Notes: generated by a model from the letters alone, not told the origin. A stretch of 64,000 nt of DNA from Endomychus coccineus (GCA_958510875.1 OY294067.1:250929736-250993735), one strand, 5' to 3'; counted from the stretch's first letter, positions 1-9,762 are shown. Numbers and translations are program-made.

Positions 1-413
1 GTCTTCACGGAACTGTTTCAATTTGGGCTTAAATTGAGACACGATATTAACAGACTAGAACATATTAGATTCTTCCTTTCGCGCCTGAAATCCGGAGGAC
101 GTTTGCCAATTACGGAAACAATTCTGAAAAGGACGAGCGCTGAAAGTAAAACGTTGCTTGTTCCTATTGAGAGACAATAACAAGTTCTGAATGACATATT
201 AAAACAGCAAAAATTACCAACGCTGAAATACAAATTACGCTTCTCTTGAACAGGGGAAATTTCTAGAAAATATTACTGCAATAATGTTTCGAACTCAAAA
301 TTCAACAATTTCTAATTGGTTTGTTTTTACTTCGTCTTCTACTACGGAAAAATATTCATTTAACTGTAACGAACGTCAGGATGAGCATATTCATATTTTA
401 GAACACTATAAAT
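1..413. other. AT-rich stretch, no gene seen
   Basis: No open frame with recognisable protein similarity on either strand. It lies just 3' of a minus-strand Penelope-like element and may be flanking DNA of that insertion. Confidence 0.4.
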
Positions 414-449
414 AAGAAATATTCACCCTTATCCATCAAAAATACTTTT

Positions 450-496
450 AAAGTACAGAGGATATTCCGGCTACCAAGTAGCCATCATCAGAGTAA
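450..496 (-). ncRNA. Hammerhead-like core in PLE family A terminal repeat (decayed)
   Basis: On the minus strand the box CTGATGA (485-491) is followed by one T, then GGCTAC and GTAGCC (a 6-bp stem), then GGAA in place of GAAA. The equivalent family A copy at 5936-5977 has an intact GAAA. The expected cleavage triplet GTC is lost here. Hammerhead ribozymes are known in PLE terminal repeats. Confidence 0.4.
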
Positions 497-522
497 GCGA
501 AATTATAAACGATGTGTGCCGT

Positions 523-870
523 TTAAATACTATTTGGACATAATGATGCAAACAAGGGGTTAACCTTGGCAGGAGATAAATCAGTATTTAGTAAATTGAT
601 TTTTCGTTTATACATTTCCATTCTCTCTAAATTACTTAGATATTTGTCCGTACTGTGTTTCAAAAGTAATACACTTTTTTGAGAAATGGTGTGACCTGTA
701 TTCGAAATATGTTCTTCAAACGATGATTTTCCACCCTTATTTTTCTTTACACCGAGTTGCAATATTCCTTTTACTTCGACTCATATAGCAATTTGAACAC
801 AACTCACAATAGATTTTGCAAATCCCGGATTTGTCGAAGTCGGCAACTTTATCAAAGGTATTGCTGTTTT
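523..870 (-). pseudogene. PLE GIY-YIG endonuclease remnant
   Basis: The minus strand carries KSGICKIYCELCSNCYMS, the Cys-rich start of a PLE GIY-YIG domain with the usual YIGQT degraded to YMSRS. It is followed in another frame by EEHISNTGHTI and a C-terminal block ending at the stop near 523. In PLEs this domain nicks the target DNA. The C-terminal block is nearly the same as the one at 5992-6166. Confidence 0.65.
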
Positions 871-959
871 TTAGCTTGTTCTCACTCCTATAAACTGGTT
901 GTATTGCAAATTAAGATGACGAATTATGGAACTTATCAATTACTGAAAGATAAGTGACA

Positions 960-2575
960 TTTTTGATTTTTCTTGAAGTATTTAAAAGTAATGGCACTAA
1001 TTTGGTTAGTTGGTTGCGCTCCAATTGCCTTTTTTGGTAAGAAATTGAATTATTGATCAAAGATTTGTCGAAACCATTGTTCAATGCTATTTTCTGATGT
1101 TTCTCAACTTCGTTGTTGTAATTTTGCTAGTTCAAGGGGATGTTCAATAATCTATAAACAATCCGCCGGAATATACCTGTTTGTTTGAGTAGGTTTTCTG
1201 TATATCTCAAAATCCAAGTGATTATCATGTTTTAGAATGTTAGTATGAAGGAAAAGAAGCTGAATATCTGTTTCTATTCCTACAGTGAATTCCAGTGAAT
1301 CGTATTTGCTAATAAGCGTGTTAAAAACGACATGTAAATCAAAGCGTTTATTTAAAATCGAGAAAATATCGTCAAAATATCTATACTAAACTTTTGGAAT
1401 TTGCTTCAATTTTGATTTTAAGGAGGTTTAAAGTTCGCTTAGAAAAATATTGGCCAAAAAAGGTGAGTAGATTGCCCATTGGACATCCGCTTGTTTGTTT
1501 ATAGTATTTTTCGTTAAGAGTGAAATAATTTTGCTCCATACATGTAGACGTAAGGATCACGTGGGCTGTGCAGAATTTATATTTGGTAGCCATTTATCCA
1601 GAATGTTTATCGACTCAGGGACTAGGGTATTTGTATATAGTGAAATATCAAATAAAACGAGAGTTCAAGTTTCAAGTCTTTCAATTTTGCAATTAATACC
1701 AAAGGATTTTTCACAGTTAAGCTTAGTGCGGCTTGGAAGTTGCTAAAACCCTTAACTAATCATTTTGCGATGTTATACGTATGACTATTAATGTTTGAAA
1801 TGATTAGTCTCATGGAATTACCCGGTTTATGAATCTTAGGTAAGCAATATAGTTTAGGAAGATTAGGATTCGAAACCTTGAGTTTGTATTTTAAATTATT
1901 GCAGATTACAGCTGTACACGATTTTAATGAATTATTGACTATTTTAACGCATTTTGACAAATGGTACCTGGTAATCTGGCATAGGGACCATTTCCCTTAT
2001 CTGCTTTCAAGTAAAAACGGCATATTTCTTTCAATGATTTACAGATATTATGTACTTTTATATGATTTATTTTAATGTTCAAGAATTGTCTTACACTAGT
2101 TACGAATAACGGTTTTATATTGCAAGTTGAGAAACCAAATCGTATTTTCAATATCATCAATTAAATCCTTTCTTAGAATCAATTGCAAAATTTAAACCTT
2201 TATTTAACAAATTGATTTCCGTTTCATTGAAATTAATATCGGTTTTATTGTGAATAATGTTCATATTCTTAGTTTCTTCTCTAGTGTAACAATTGTTGAT
2301 ACTGGTTGTTGATTGCTTCAATTTTCTATTGGTTTTTGTGAAAAATGTGCTTGCTAATTTAGAATTAAAGGACTTGAATTTGTTCGATGTTGTTTCAACA
2401 TTAAGTTTTTGTAAATTATAAGCTAAAAGTTGTAAATGATCTAGTGTATGATATTTGATACTGATTTCGGAATTTAACCATCTTTGTTTTGCAGCGAAAA
2501 TGATTTTAGCTATTTTCGTGTTCTTAGATGTATATGTTTTATGAATTTTGGGAAAACCTTATTCACCAAACAATC
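960..2575 (-). pseudogene. PLE reverse transcriptase, broken
   Basis: Minus-strand frames contain the PLE N-terminal region (KHIHLRTRKIAKIIF near 2540), LLNKGLNFA near 2200, the motif LPKIHKPGN near 1830 and the fingers/palm motif QTSGCPMGN near 1485, in the order seen in Penelope reverse transcriptases. A later stretch with DIFSILNKRFDLH and FEIYRKPTQTNRYIPAD is also typical. At least four frame changes and several stops separate these blocks, and the catalytic YxDD-type box cannot be read in one frame. In active elements this enzyme copies the element RNA at a nicked target. Confidence 0.75.
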
Positions 2576-3189
2576 TTTAAGGAAACAGAAAATGTTGGTT
2601 TTTAACTTAATTCAAGGTGCAGTGTAATTCATAATGCAAAACAATTATCACTTCTGTACTAAAAAATATGAATCAGTTACGTTTGGCCATCTCACCCCTA
2701 TTGACCGGTTTAGGTGACCAGCGCTTTTCGATGATGATGGCCAGGGTTCTGGTTTATCACTAATTCTCACTATCGCTACACTTTTGGCCAATATCTTGTA
2801 CACATTTCTTGTGAAATTCTATGCTGCTCTTCTAATGTCGTCAATGGTTATAGAGCACCCATGTTCTGCATTATCTTCATATTTATAAACAGGTTTATCC
2901 TATTCAATTCTCCAAACACAGAATCTGGTCCCAATCTATTTTTTGTAATGTACTGTTCTTTCCGGTGCTTTGCGAGGTATTCCAAATTTTTAGAGACCCT
3001 CTTGACAGCCATTCTTTTATATTAAGTAGGTACATTGCTGTAAATATCCAAAAAACAAAAGTTATTATTAACTACTATTCCTTAAAATTGAGAGGCCGAC
3101 GCTCTCAAATGTGAAGGACAATTTTTGTAGCTCATGTTGTGGTAACAATTTAATTTATAAATTGGTATTACCCAAGTGTGAGTTCATGT
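2576..3189. other. No gene assigned; one unrecognised minus-strand open stretch
   Basis: Minus-strand positions about 3010-2830 read without stops (it contains KNLEYLAKHRKEQYI). I cannot place this in a family. The rest is AT-rich and uninformative. Confidence 0.3.
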
Positions 3190-4575
3190 TATACATTTGT
3201 AAAAGAAGTCTATGAAATCTCACAATCCAAGTTTTAGATATTTAGGTACTACATGTTTCGAGGTCAATCACTTATACCTCATTTCCAAGTATTATAAGAA
3301 AAGGCTGAAAGAAAAGTATATTATAAAATTTCGATAATATATGATATTTAAAATTGTACCCTACCTTCCAATATATCGAACCAAGACACCAAACCTTTCA
3401 GATCCTTAACTTTTTTCGGTAGTATCTCTATAAAAATCACAAATATACTGAAACCGATAGTCAAAATTGACTATAAATCATCTAATTCCCTCAACAATTT
3501 AATAATGAATAATAAAGATAAAATAGATAGAATGGAAAAAAGTGGAGTATACCAACTAAATTGTTGTTCTTGCCCAGCAATTTACGTTGGCCAAACTTAT
3601 AGAAACTTCAAAATTAGATTAAAAGAACATATACGATGTCTTACTAAAACTGGTTTTTCACATTTTGGAAACCATTTGATCGAAACACACCATGAATTTA
3701 ACACAGGCGAAAATTTTTAAATATTACACTATGCAAATAGAGGACTGTATTTGAATAATCTGGAACTGCTCGAGATACAAGAATCTTCCAAAAATAACAA
3801 TGTTATTACTCTCAACGCATAAATAGCGTTAAATTATAATCCTATTTATGCAGCAATAACTTAAAACAATAATGTCTTCAATTTAAACTTCCATATTTCC
3901 AACGGTTTATCATTTTCACAGATCTCTACAAAAATTTCAAGTTTCATTAGCTAATTTTCTTACCTTACCAATAGATGACCCTACTTACCATAAATTATTG
4001 AAATTCATTCATAATAGGATTAAATCAAAGTAAGGTATACATTTTTTCACCAACTATGTTATTATTTCTTTATGCTTATCTATATTCACAATCAATCACG
4101 TAGCTTATATAACTTCAACAAAATGAATTCTTGTACTGTCTTGAACCTCACAAAGGAAACATGTTACATTGAAGCTTGAAGAAATATTTCAACAATAAAC
4201 ACATGATTTTTAATGTTTTTAATGTGATAACTACCTTATACATGAATGTAAGTACTCTATGAAAAATTTTTAAAACAATTTAACAACTTCAATTAGATGC
4301 TCCAATATTTATTTCTTCAATATAATAATTTATAGATCATATTTATACTATTTTACATTATTTACAATTTTAATATTTATCACAATTCAATCAATATAAT
4401 CATATATACAATTTTAAATATCATATATTATCAAAATCTTATAATATACCTTCCTTTCAGCCTTTTCTTATAATATTTGAAAATGAGGTGTAAGTGATTG
4501 ACCTCGAAACATGTAGTAAATATCTAAAATTTGTATTGTGAGATTTCATAAACTTCTTTTACAAATGTATTTAAT
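3190..4575 (+). mobile_element. Penelope-like element, family B, with inverted terminal arms
   Basis: About 180 bp at 3190-3370 reappear as the reverse complement at 4380-4575. Shared pieces include ATTTGTAAAAGAAGT, CATGTTTCGAGGTCAATCAC and AAGAAAAGGCTGAAAG. Between the arms lies a plus-strand GIY-YIG nuclease with the preceding PLE linker. Inverted terminal repeats around a 5'-truncated body are a known PLE arrangement. The reverse transcriptase is missing. Confidence 0.65.
3505..3720 (+). pseudogene. PLE GIY-YIG endonuclease, 5'-truncated but well preserved
   Basis: A 71-residue open frame holds SGVYQLNCCSCPAIYVGQ, the standard start of a PLE GIY-YIG nuclease (Y...YVGQT), then the conserved R of the RLKEH helix and the NHLIETHHEF block. 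The frame is open upstream from about 3430 without a clear start. After the stop near 3718 the same frame continues with NNLELLEIQ, a normal PLE C-terminal block, so a single stop truncates it. The long reverse transcriptase that normally precedes it is absent. Confidence 0.7.
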
Positions 4576-4689
4576 TTATATGTGAAACCCATACCATAAC
4601 TATCACACTATCATATTTATCAAATCGTTCAGCCAATATAATAAATATGATAGTTACAGTAACCGGACAAACAATTTGATCCTCATTCG

Positions 4690-4880
4690 TTCATCTACAG
4701 GACGCAGCTAGCGGCGAGAGTATTAACAGTTGATATACCGAATTCAATGTTGATGCAGCAACGGCGAAGGAAGCCCAGCTGGTTAGACCTCATCTGCATA
4801 TGTTATTGCTCTCGATAGTGTAGGCTCTAAACTCCAAGCGGCAACTTTATCGCGTATTACTTTGTTAATTTTTTTATATT
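4690..4880 (+). repeat. tRNA-derived SINE-like copy 1
   Basis: Contains an A-box-like AGCCCAGCTGGTTAGACCTC near 4773 and a B-box-like GGCTCTAAACTCC about 45 bp later, then GCAACTTTATCGC and a T-rich end. A related copy is at 17177-17310 with a better B box (GGTTCGAAACTC). The spacing fits an internal RNA polymerase III promoter of a tRNA-derived SINE. No cloverleaf can be folded with confidence. Confidence 0.35.
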
Positions 4881-5884
4881 TACGAGAATATTAGGTTAAT
4901 AGGTTAAATGGAGAAAGATCATTAAGATAAATTGGTGAGGAGGCTGAGCCTCCTTAGCCTCCTTCGAGGAGCCGCCACTGTTGGTCACCGTCAAAGTTTC
5001 CTTTTTTTGCAAATATAAACCTGAAGGTATAGTAGATGATTAGTAGATAATTGATGTACTTGTCTGATTCGATACTCCTTCGTAGAACAACTATCTTCGT
5101 ACCTACGTATATCGTTGTAGGTTATATATATATATTCTATTTCAAATAACCTTATCAATCCTTATTTTCAAATAAGACCGACCCTGCGTTATAGTGAATA
5201 AAAGCTATCTAAACGTTCTACTTGCTAAATTCGAGCTAATATAAAACTGAATAAATCTCAGATATCTAGCACACAAAAGGAGTATGGTTTTCGCCCAACC
5301 TGGCAGCAGGAGCACATTATAAAGGTTTATGCGAGACGAAATTACGTCAGGGGGAGCCGCGCCGGTCCACCCAAGTACTCCCCTGTTTGAAGAAGCATCC
5401 GTTCACGACATTCATCTTGATACTGTGAGCCATCGGGGAAAAGACAACGGCTCGCATAACGCATTATTGACGCACGAGCTGAATGAAATGTGTATGTAGC
5501 TCTTGTGATGGAAGTATATTCCTATGTATAGTAGATTCCCAGTTCGAAAGATCCTGAAACTCATAGGGAATGCGGCTACTTATTATTTCCGTCAGCGCAG
5601 CTTTGGCGATCGGGTAACATTTTCATACGCGTCATCAAATTGATCTACAATGTATCAAATATCCGGCTCGAAGGACCATTTCATTTGTTGGACGATAGAG
5701 TGGACTGCATTCACTGGTTGTGATTAAACACTAATTATTCACAATCATATTTACATTAAGGTACTAAGAATTGTCTTTTTTTATTGTTATAACCTTATAG
5801 CAGAAGATGACTAACGCTTATCTGATGCTTCTAGTAGATTGCATCTGACTGTAATAAACTATAAGGAGCTTTGGATACATTATA
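4881..5884. other. No gene recognised
   Basis: Unassigned. The section 5330-5480 is richer in G+C than its surroundings. A palindrome GGAGGCTGAGCCTCC lies near 4938. Confidence 0.3.
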
Positions 5885-6166
5885 ACACTATTGATAAGTA
5901 ATAATCACCCTTATTCACTAAAAATACTATTAAAGTACTGACGACTTTTCGGCTACAAAGTAGCCATCATCAGAGTAAACCAAATTGTAAATCAAAACGT
6001 GCCTATTACAATACTATTTGAGGATAATAATGTAAACAATGGGTTATTCTCTCTTAATAAATTGCATTTTCGTTTATACCTTTCCATCCCTTCTAAATTA
6101 ACTAGATATTTGTCTGTACTGTGTTTTAGAAGTGATAAACTTTCTTGAGAAATGGTGTGACTATCT
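5885..6166 (-). mobile_element. PLE family A 3' fragment (GIY-YIG tail plus terminal repeat)
   Basis: Minus strand 6166-5992 encodes HTISQESLSLLKHSTDKYLV and the following block, closely matching the nuclease tail at 523-760. It is followed by the family A terminal repeat at 5980-5885. The copy is 5'-truncated at about 6166, as expected for a retroelement made by incomplete reverse transcription. Confidence 0.65.
5936..5977 (-). ncRNA. Hammerhead-like ribozyme core, PLE family A
   Basis: On the minus strand: TACT (5977-5974), CTGATGA (5973-5967), one extra T, a 6-bp stem GGCTAC/GTAGCC, GAAA (5950-5947), a very short stem III region, GTC (5942-5940) and then AGTA (5939-5936), which pairs with the opening TACT to form stem I. 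Predicted cleavage lies between 5940 and 5939. The extra T after CTGATGA is a departure from the canonical core. No folding program was run. Confidence 0.5.
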
Positions 6167-6304
6167 GTCTGCCAACCCTTTTGCTGAAGGAATTTGAGGG
6201 AGTAGTCAAAAATACATAAACACTCTAAGAGCATCTTAGTTTTTATTCTCGAAGGGCTTATAACAAACGATTCAGAGTGGACTAAACTTGGTAAGATTTG
6301 CCAG

Positions 6305-6649
6305 TACTTAAGTATAGTAATAAGATTCTTGACCCAGTATGAATTATAGATAAAAATTCTCGGGAAATAGGTCACAATAACACTTTGTTTTAACTACATA
6401 CATTAATTCTGACGATACAATTTCTATTATTCGTGGTTCTGTTCGTTTCGACGGCGTGGGCTCTTTTAATTGAAGTTTAATTGTGCGATTTGGACGCTTG
6501 TGCTATAATTAGTTTTAATAAACCCCCTTTTTAGACATAGTGAGTCTTCTGATGATGGTCGTGAGACCGAAACGTACGTAAAGACGAATAGTTAAAACAA
6601 AGTGTTATTGTGACCTATTTCCCGAGAATTTTTATACTTAAGTATAGTA
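6305..6649 (+). mobile_element. Short PLE family C insertion with 15-bp target duplication
   Basis: The direct repeat TACTTAAGTATAGTA at 6305-6319 and 6635-6649 bounds a 315-bp insert. Inside are a 31-bp tail, then a near-perfect inverted repeat of about 45 bp (6351-6395 versus 6589-6634; it starts AATTCTCGGGAAATAGG). The enclosed segment matches the 3' untranslated region of the longer family C copy at 19263-20285 and carries a hammerhead-like core. Inverted terminal repeat plus short tail plus target duplication is a known PLE insertion structure. Confidence 0.75.
6544..6586 (+). ncRNA. Hammerhead-like ribozyme core, PLE family C
   Basis: GTCTT (6544-6548), CTGATGA (6549-6555), an unpaired T, stem II GGTC/GACC with loop GTGA (6557-6568), GAAA (6569-6572), palindromic CGTACG as stem III (6573-6578), TA (6579-6580) and AAGAC (6581-6585), which pairs with GTCTT to form stem I. 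Predicted cleavage follows 6580 at a GUA triplet, which is allowed but weaker than GUC. The bulged T is the main reservation. Confidence 0.55.
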
Positions 6650-6831
6650 CTTTCAGTCCAGGGTATACAGCTAGCTATTTTAGCTGTGCTTGCAAATATA
6701 TCAAGCACTGGGTCTGGTCCGATAAATTTTGAAGATGCACCCTTCTAACCACATAGTCTGCTGCCTTGTGGTCTCGGCATGCAAGAATTTTTTGACAGTT
6801 CCATACCTTTCTTTAGTTACAACGATAGGTG

Positions 6832-7272
6832 TCAATCGCTTTGAGAGCCGCATAGTAGGTCAATTGACGAATCTACTTGGAATTCTGATCGTTTGATACA
6901 ATCATCTGCTTTGGGTTCGCCTTTGATGTAGAATCCATAGCCATAGGCCCGCGCCCTGATATAGTTCAATTTTGAGAAAACGTTTGGATTTTCATAAAAT
7001 TGTTCGCAAAACTTCTGCCTGATAGAATCGAAAACGTATGTCGGGTCTTTTTTCTCAAAGTCGATCTTCATCGGTACATTTATAAAACTTCTTAAATTCT
7101 CTTTTATGACGAATAAGCTGTCTCCTCGTAATAATCCCCCGTATTTCTGCTTATATTTGATGGACAGCAGCTTATCAACTATCTTTCTGTAAGTCAGAAG
7201 AAGCGTAGGCAATACTAGGAAAATTGGAGGAATAGCAACGGTCAGAACAAAACTGTATGTAACAAATTCTTA
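6832..7272 (-). pseudogene. Possible host coding exon, membrane-anchored, WSD1-like acyltransferase N-terminus (tentative)
   Basis: The minus-strand frame is open from the stop near 7272 to 6832. It starts with a hydrophobic segment (FVLTVAIPPIFLVLPTLLL) that looks like a membrane anchor. Next come the basic stretch KIKYKQKYGGLLRGDSLF, then DPTYVFDSIRQKFCEQF and RARAYGYGFYIKG. The layout recalls the N-terminal part of insect wax-ester-synthase/DGAT-like acyltransferases, but I identify it from memory of general pattern only, and the catalytic HHxxxD motif is not in this piece. There is no in-frame ATG near the start, so it would be an internal exon or a fragment. The type entry is a default: I cannot tell a live exon from a relic. 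A transposon-derived frame is also possible. Confidence 0.3.
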
Positions 7273-8035
7273 AGATATGCACCCATTTTCATTAAGATTA
7301 CTATTCAATTAATACAACTAAGCTCACTTGAAGTGGAAGACAAAAGCTATTGTGATATGCCGTATGTAAGTTGGAATCCGAGTTTTTATGCTTTTCAGAT
7401 ATTCAAATGAATAGGATGTTTGATATTTCCTGTCTACGAAAAATAAAATATCGAACTCTTATACAATTATCGAATTCTCAGAAACACATTGTTCTTTTGC
7501 TTCAAAAATGTATGAGCAATAAAAAAACAATTTAAAACGAATATTTATTATTCCCATTATAATATGATGTAATCATTGAAATGGAAAAATAATATTTATA
7601 GACGATACATCAAATATATGAATAAACTTTAAATACATTGGTACTTTTGTACCAGTGTGTTTATGAAATTTATTCAAGACAAATTCATGAAGTATAATAT
7701 AATGTTGAATAACATCAGTCATTACGTGATGAAAATCCATTCTGAACTTGGATAAAATAACTATTCAAAGCTCGATTTTCACTAATTTCATTAAAATTTA
7801 AAATTAAATTACTGAAAATCGAACTTTTAATAATTATTTTATTTAAGTTTAATATAATTTTACAATGCTTGGTAAACTTAAAGACTAAATATTGTAGTAT
7901 AAAAATATACACATCAATATGCATTGGTTTATCCAAAAATGTAAGTATAGAATGTAGGGAAGAAAACACCAGAACATTTTAATTTTTCTATTTCATAGTA
8001 CACTAAACAACTGTTCCTATTAAGTCTTCAATAAC
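7273..8035. other. Unassigned, with a direct repeat and a local hairpin
   Basis: About 55-65 bp at 7357-7425 (GCCGTATGTAAGTTGGAATC and following) recurs at 8658-8717 in the same orientation. A local inverted repeat lies at 7749-7791 versus 7800-7845. The sequence TCATTACGTGATGAAAAT near 7720 also occurs near 30463 at the edge of a PLE arm. No coding region recognised. Confidence 0.35.
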
Positions 8036-8655
8036 AATGCTCGGGATCACCACCAACAGCCCTCATGGGACGATCATGTGAGGTCTATTGCGAAAACTGC
8101 TTCCCAAGAGCTACTTTACATCCCAGCAGCTCCTCATAATCTGCAAAGCACATATTCTACCTGTATTTGAGTACTGTTCACATGCTTGGAGTTCGGCTCC
8201 CAAAAATAAGCTGAAACTCTTGAATTCTATCCAGAAGAGAGCTATTCGTTCGATTGATGATGTCACACTTACGAGTTCATTGACCTCTCTAGAACATCGC
8301 AGAAAGGTGGGAGTTCTCTTCTTTTTCTATAGAAATTTTCATGGTCGGTGTTCATCAGAAATCTCGTCTGTTGTTCCACCACGAAATATTCCAGGTAGGC
8401 AGACTAGATGAGCTTTAACAAGTCACCCCTCCATTGTCCAGCTTGGGACCTGCTAAACTTCTTCCTACCAGACTTAATTTTTTTATCGAACAGCGAATTT
8501 GTGGAACTCTTTACCTCTTTGTCTATGCCTGTAACCTCCAAACCTTTGAAAAAATACGAATGACTATCTCTTCTCTCCACATTCCACCGCTGCCTCACAT
8601 GATGTTCTTCAAACATTATAGGTTTCCGTCTTGTGTAGTCAAAGTATTAAAAAAA
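8036..8655 (+). pseudogene. Non-LTR retrotransposon reverse transcriptase C-terminus (CR1/Jockey-like), 5'-truncated
   Basis: The main frame 8088-8411 reads YFTSQQLLIICKAHILPVFE, then SHAWSSAPKNKLKLLNSIQK, then SLEHRRKVGVLFFFYRNFHG. These blocks form the conserved C-terminal end of Jockey/CR1-type ORF2. After a stop near 8409 the homology continues in other frames (LTSHPSIVQLGT, FFYRTANLWNSLP) to about 8640, followed by an A-run at 8648-8657 that may be the tail. Truncation at the 5' end at about 8035 is normal for this class. The clade assignment is approximate. Confidence 0.7.
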
Positions 8656-8726
8656 AATAGCCGTATGTAAGTGGGAATTCAAGCTTTTCAGATTTTCAAA
8701 TATTATGATGTTCTATATATAAAATT

Positions 8727-8776
8727 CTCGGGAAATAGGTTACACTAACACATATACTTATTATTTTCGTCTTAGA
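8727..8776 (-). repeat. PLE family C terminal-repeat fragment
   Basis: AATTCTCGGGAAATAGGTTA and the following bases match the family C terminal repeat. On the minus strand the homology starts with AAGACG, which is the first base after the predicted hammerhead cleavage site, and nothing of the ribozyme core remains upstream. Confidence 0.6.
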
Positions 8777-8880
8777 AAAATAATATTATTATATTATTGA
8801 GTATTTTTTCTTCCCGATAATCGTACAACGCTCCAAATCCTGTCCTCGCTTCAGGTCCCCAAGCCATGCATATCATCATA

Positions 8881-9762
8881 CCGGGATATCAAAAATTATC
8901 TTGGTCAAGGGTGGTTGGGGAATCTAAAACGTGTGACTTACTTTACGTTTGAAATAATTATGTTACTGTCACACTGACATCATCAATAACCTACAAATTT
9001 CATACCTATTTATATCAGTTGTAAAACAATAATGAACTACAAATTATGAAATAACGGTTTTAGTAACAAGAAAAACTAAATTACCGTTATTGTTGGAAAT
9101 GTCCCCCGTTTTGTTCGATGCACAAGTTGACGCGCATCCTCATGCTGTGAAAACAGTTTTGCAGCATTTCTGGCGTCATGGTTGCACATTGCTGAACTAT
9201 TCTTTGTTGAAGTTCTCCTCTTCCATACGTTGACGAACGTCATTGACAACTTCTTCTGTACGAAGTCTACCAGCACCTTTTTTATGAGTCACACAACCAG
9301 TTTCGCTAAACACTTCAACACAATTTGTAAGGCACGCATGAAAATTGTCCGGTAATATTGCCACGTTTGGGAAGTGCTCTCGAAAATTGTCCAAACACAA
9401 ACGTTGACCTTATTGCCAATTACCATTAACTAGCGCACCCGTTCGAAAATAGACTTACAGAGGCATATTTCAAAAACTGGATTAGAAAATTTCAGTACAA
9501 TGACTTAACAGACTCAGACACAACAAAACATATTCAAAAATTTAAAGTAAGACACACGTTTTACATTCCACAACCACCCTTGACCAAGATAATTTCTAAT
9601 TTGTAGTTCATTATTGTTTTACAACTGAAATAAATAGGTATGAAGTTTGTAGGTTATTGATGATGTCAGTGTGGCAGTGACATAATTATTTCAAACGTAA
9701 AGTTAGACACACGTTTTAGATTCCACAACCACCCGTGACCAAGATAATTTTTGATATCCCGG
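8881..9762 (-). mobile_element. Non-autonomous mariner-like element (deletion derivative) with long TIRs
   Basis: Bounded by TA (8879-8880 and 9763-9764). The terminal inverted repeats are about 165 bp (8881-9046 and 9597-9762), starting CCGGGATATCAAAAATTATC with few mismatches. A partial extra copy of the right end lies at 9541-9595 in the same orientation. The interior holds only N- and C-terminal scraps of a transposase, so the element is a MITE-like derivative. Confidence 0.75.
9087..9400 (-). pseudogene. Transposase remnant: N-terminal and C-terminal pieces joined, core deleted
   Basis: Minus strand: EVFSETGCVTHKKGAGRLRT and EEVVNDVRQRMEEE resemble the helix-turn-helix linker of IS630/mariner-type transposases. 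This runs directly, after a stop, into QQCATMTPEMLQNCFHSM and CIEQNGGHFQQ, the typical C-terminal end, stopping at 9087-9089. The whole DDE catalytic core between them is absent. Confidence 0.6.

Larger units (their letters stand above)
414..2575 (-). mobile_element. Penelope-like element, family A, decayed copy
   Basis: Read on the minus strand, the order is reverse transcriptase (about 2575 to 960), GIY-YIG nuclease remnant (about 870 to 523), then a 3' terminal repeat (about 500 to 414). This is the order known for Penelope-like elements (PLEs). The same 3' terminal sequence recurs at 5885-5980 (minus) and in decayed form at 30243-30310 (plus), which defines the family in this window. Multiple stops and frameshifts make the copy inactive. 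The 5' boundary is uncertain; homology fades near 2575. Confidence 0.75.
6166..6830 (-). pseudogene. Unidentified open frame interrupted by a PLE insertion
   Basis: If the 6320-6634 insertion and one copy of its target duplication are ignored, a minus-strand frame runs across the site without a stop, from about 6725 (GPDPVLDIFASTAKIA) through WTESTILKYWQ to SPSRIKTKMLLECL and FLQQKG near 6170. An upstream stop near 6745 and the PLE A junction at 6166 break it. The product is not recognised. Whether it was a host gene or another element is open. Confidence 0.35.
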
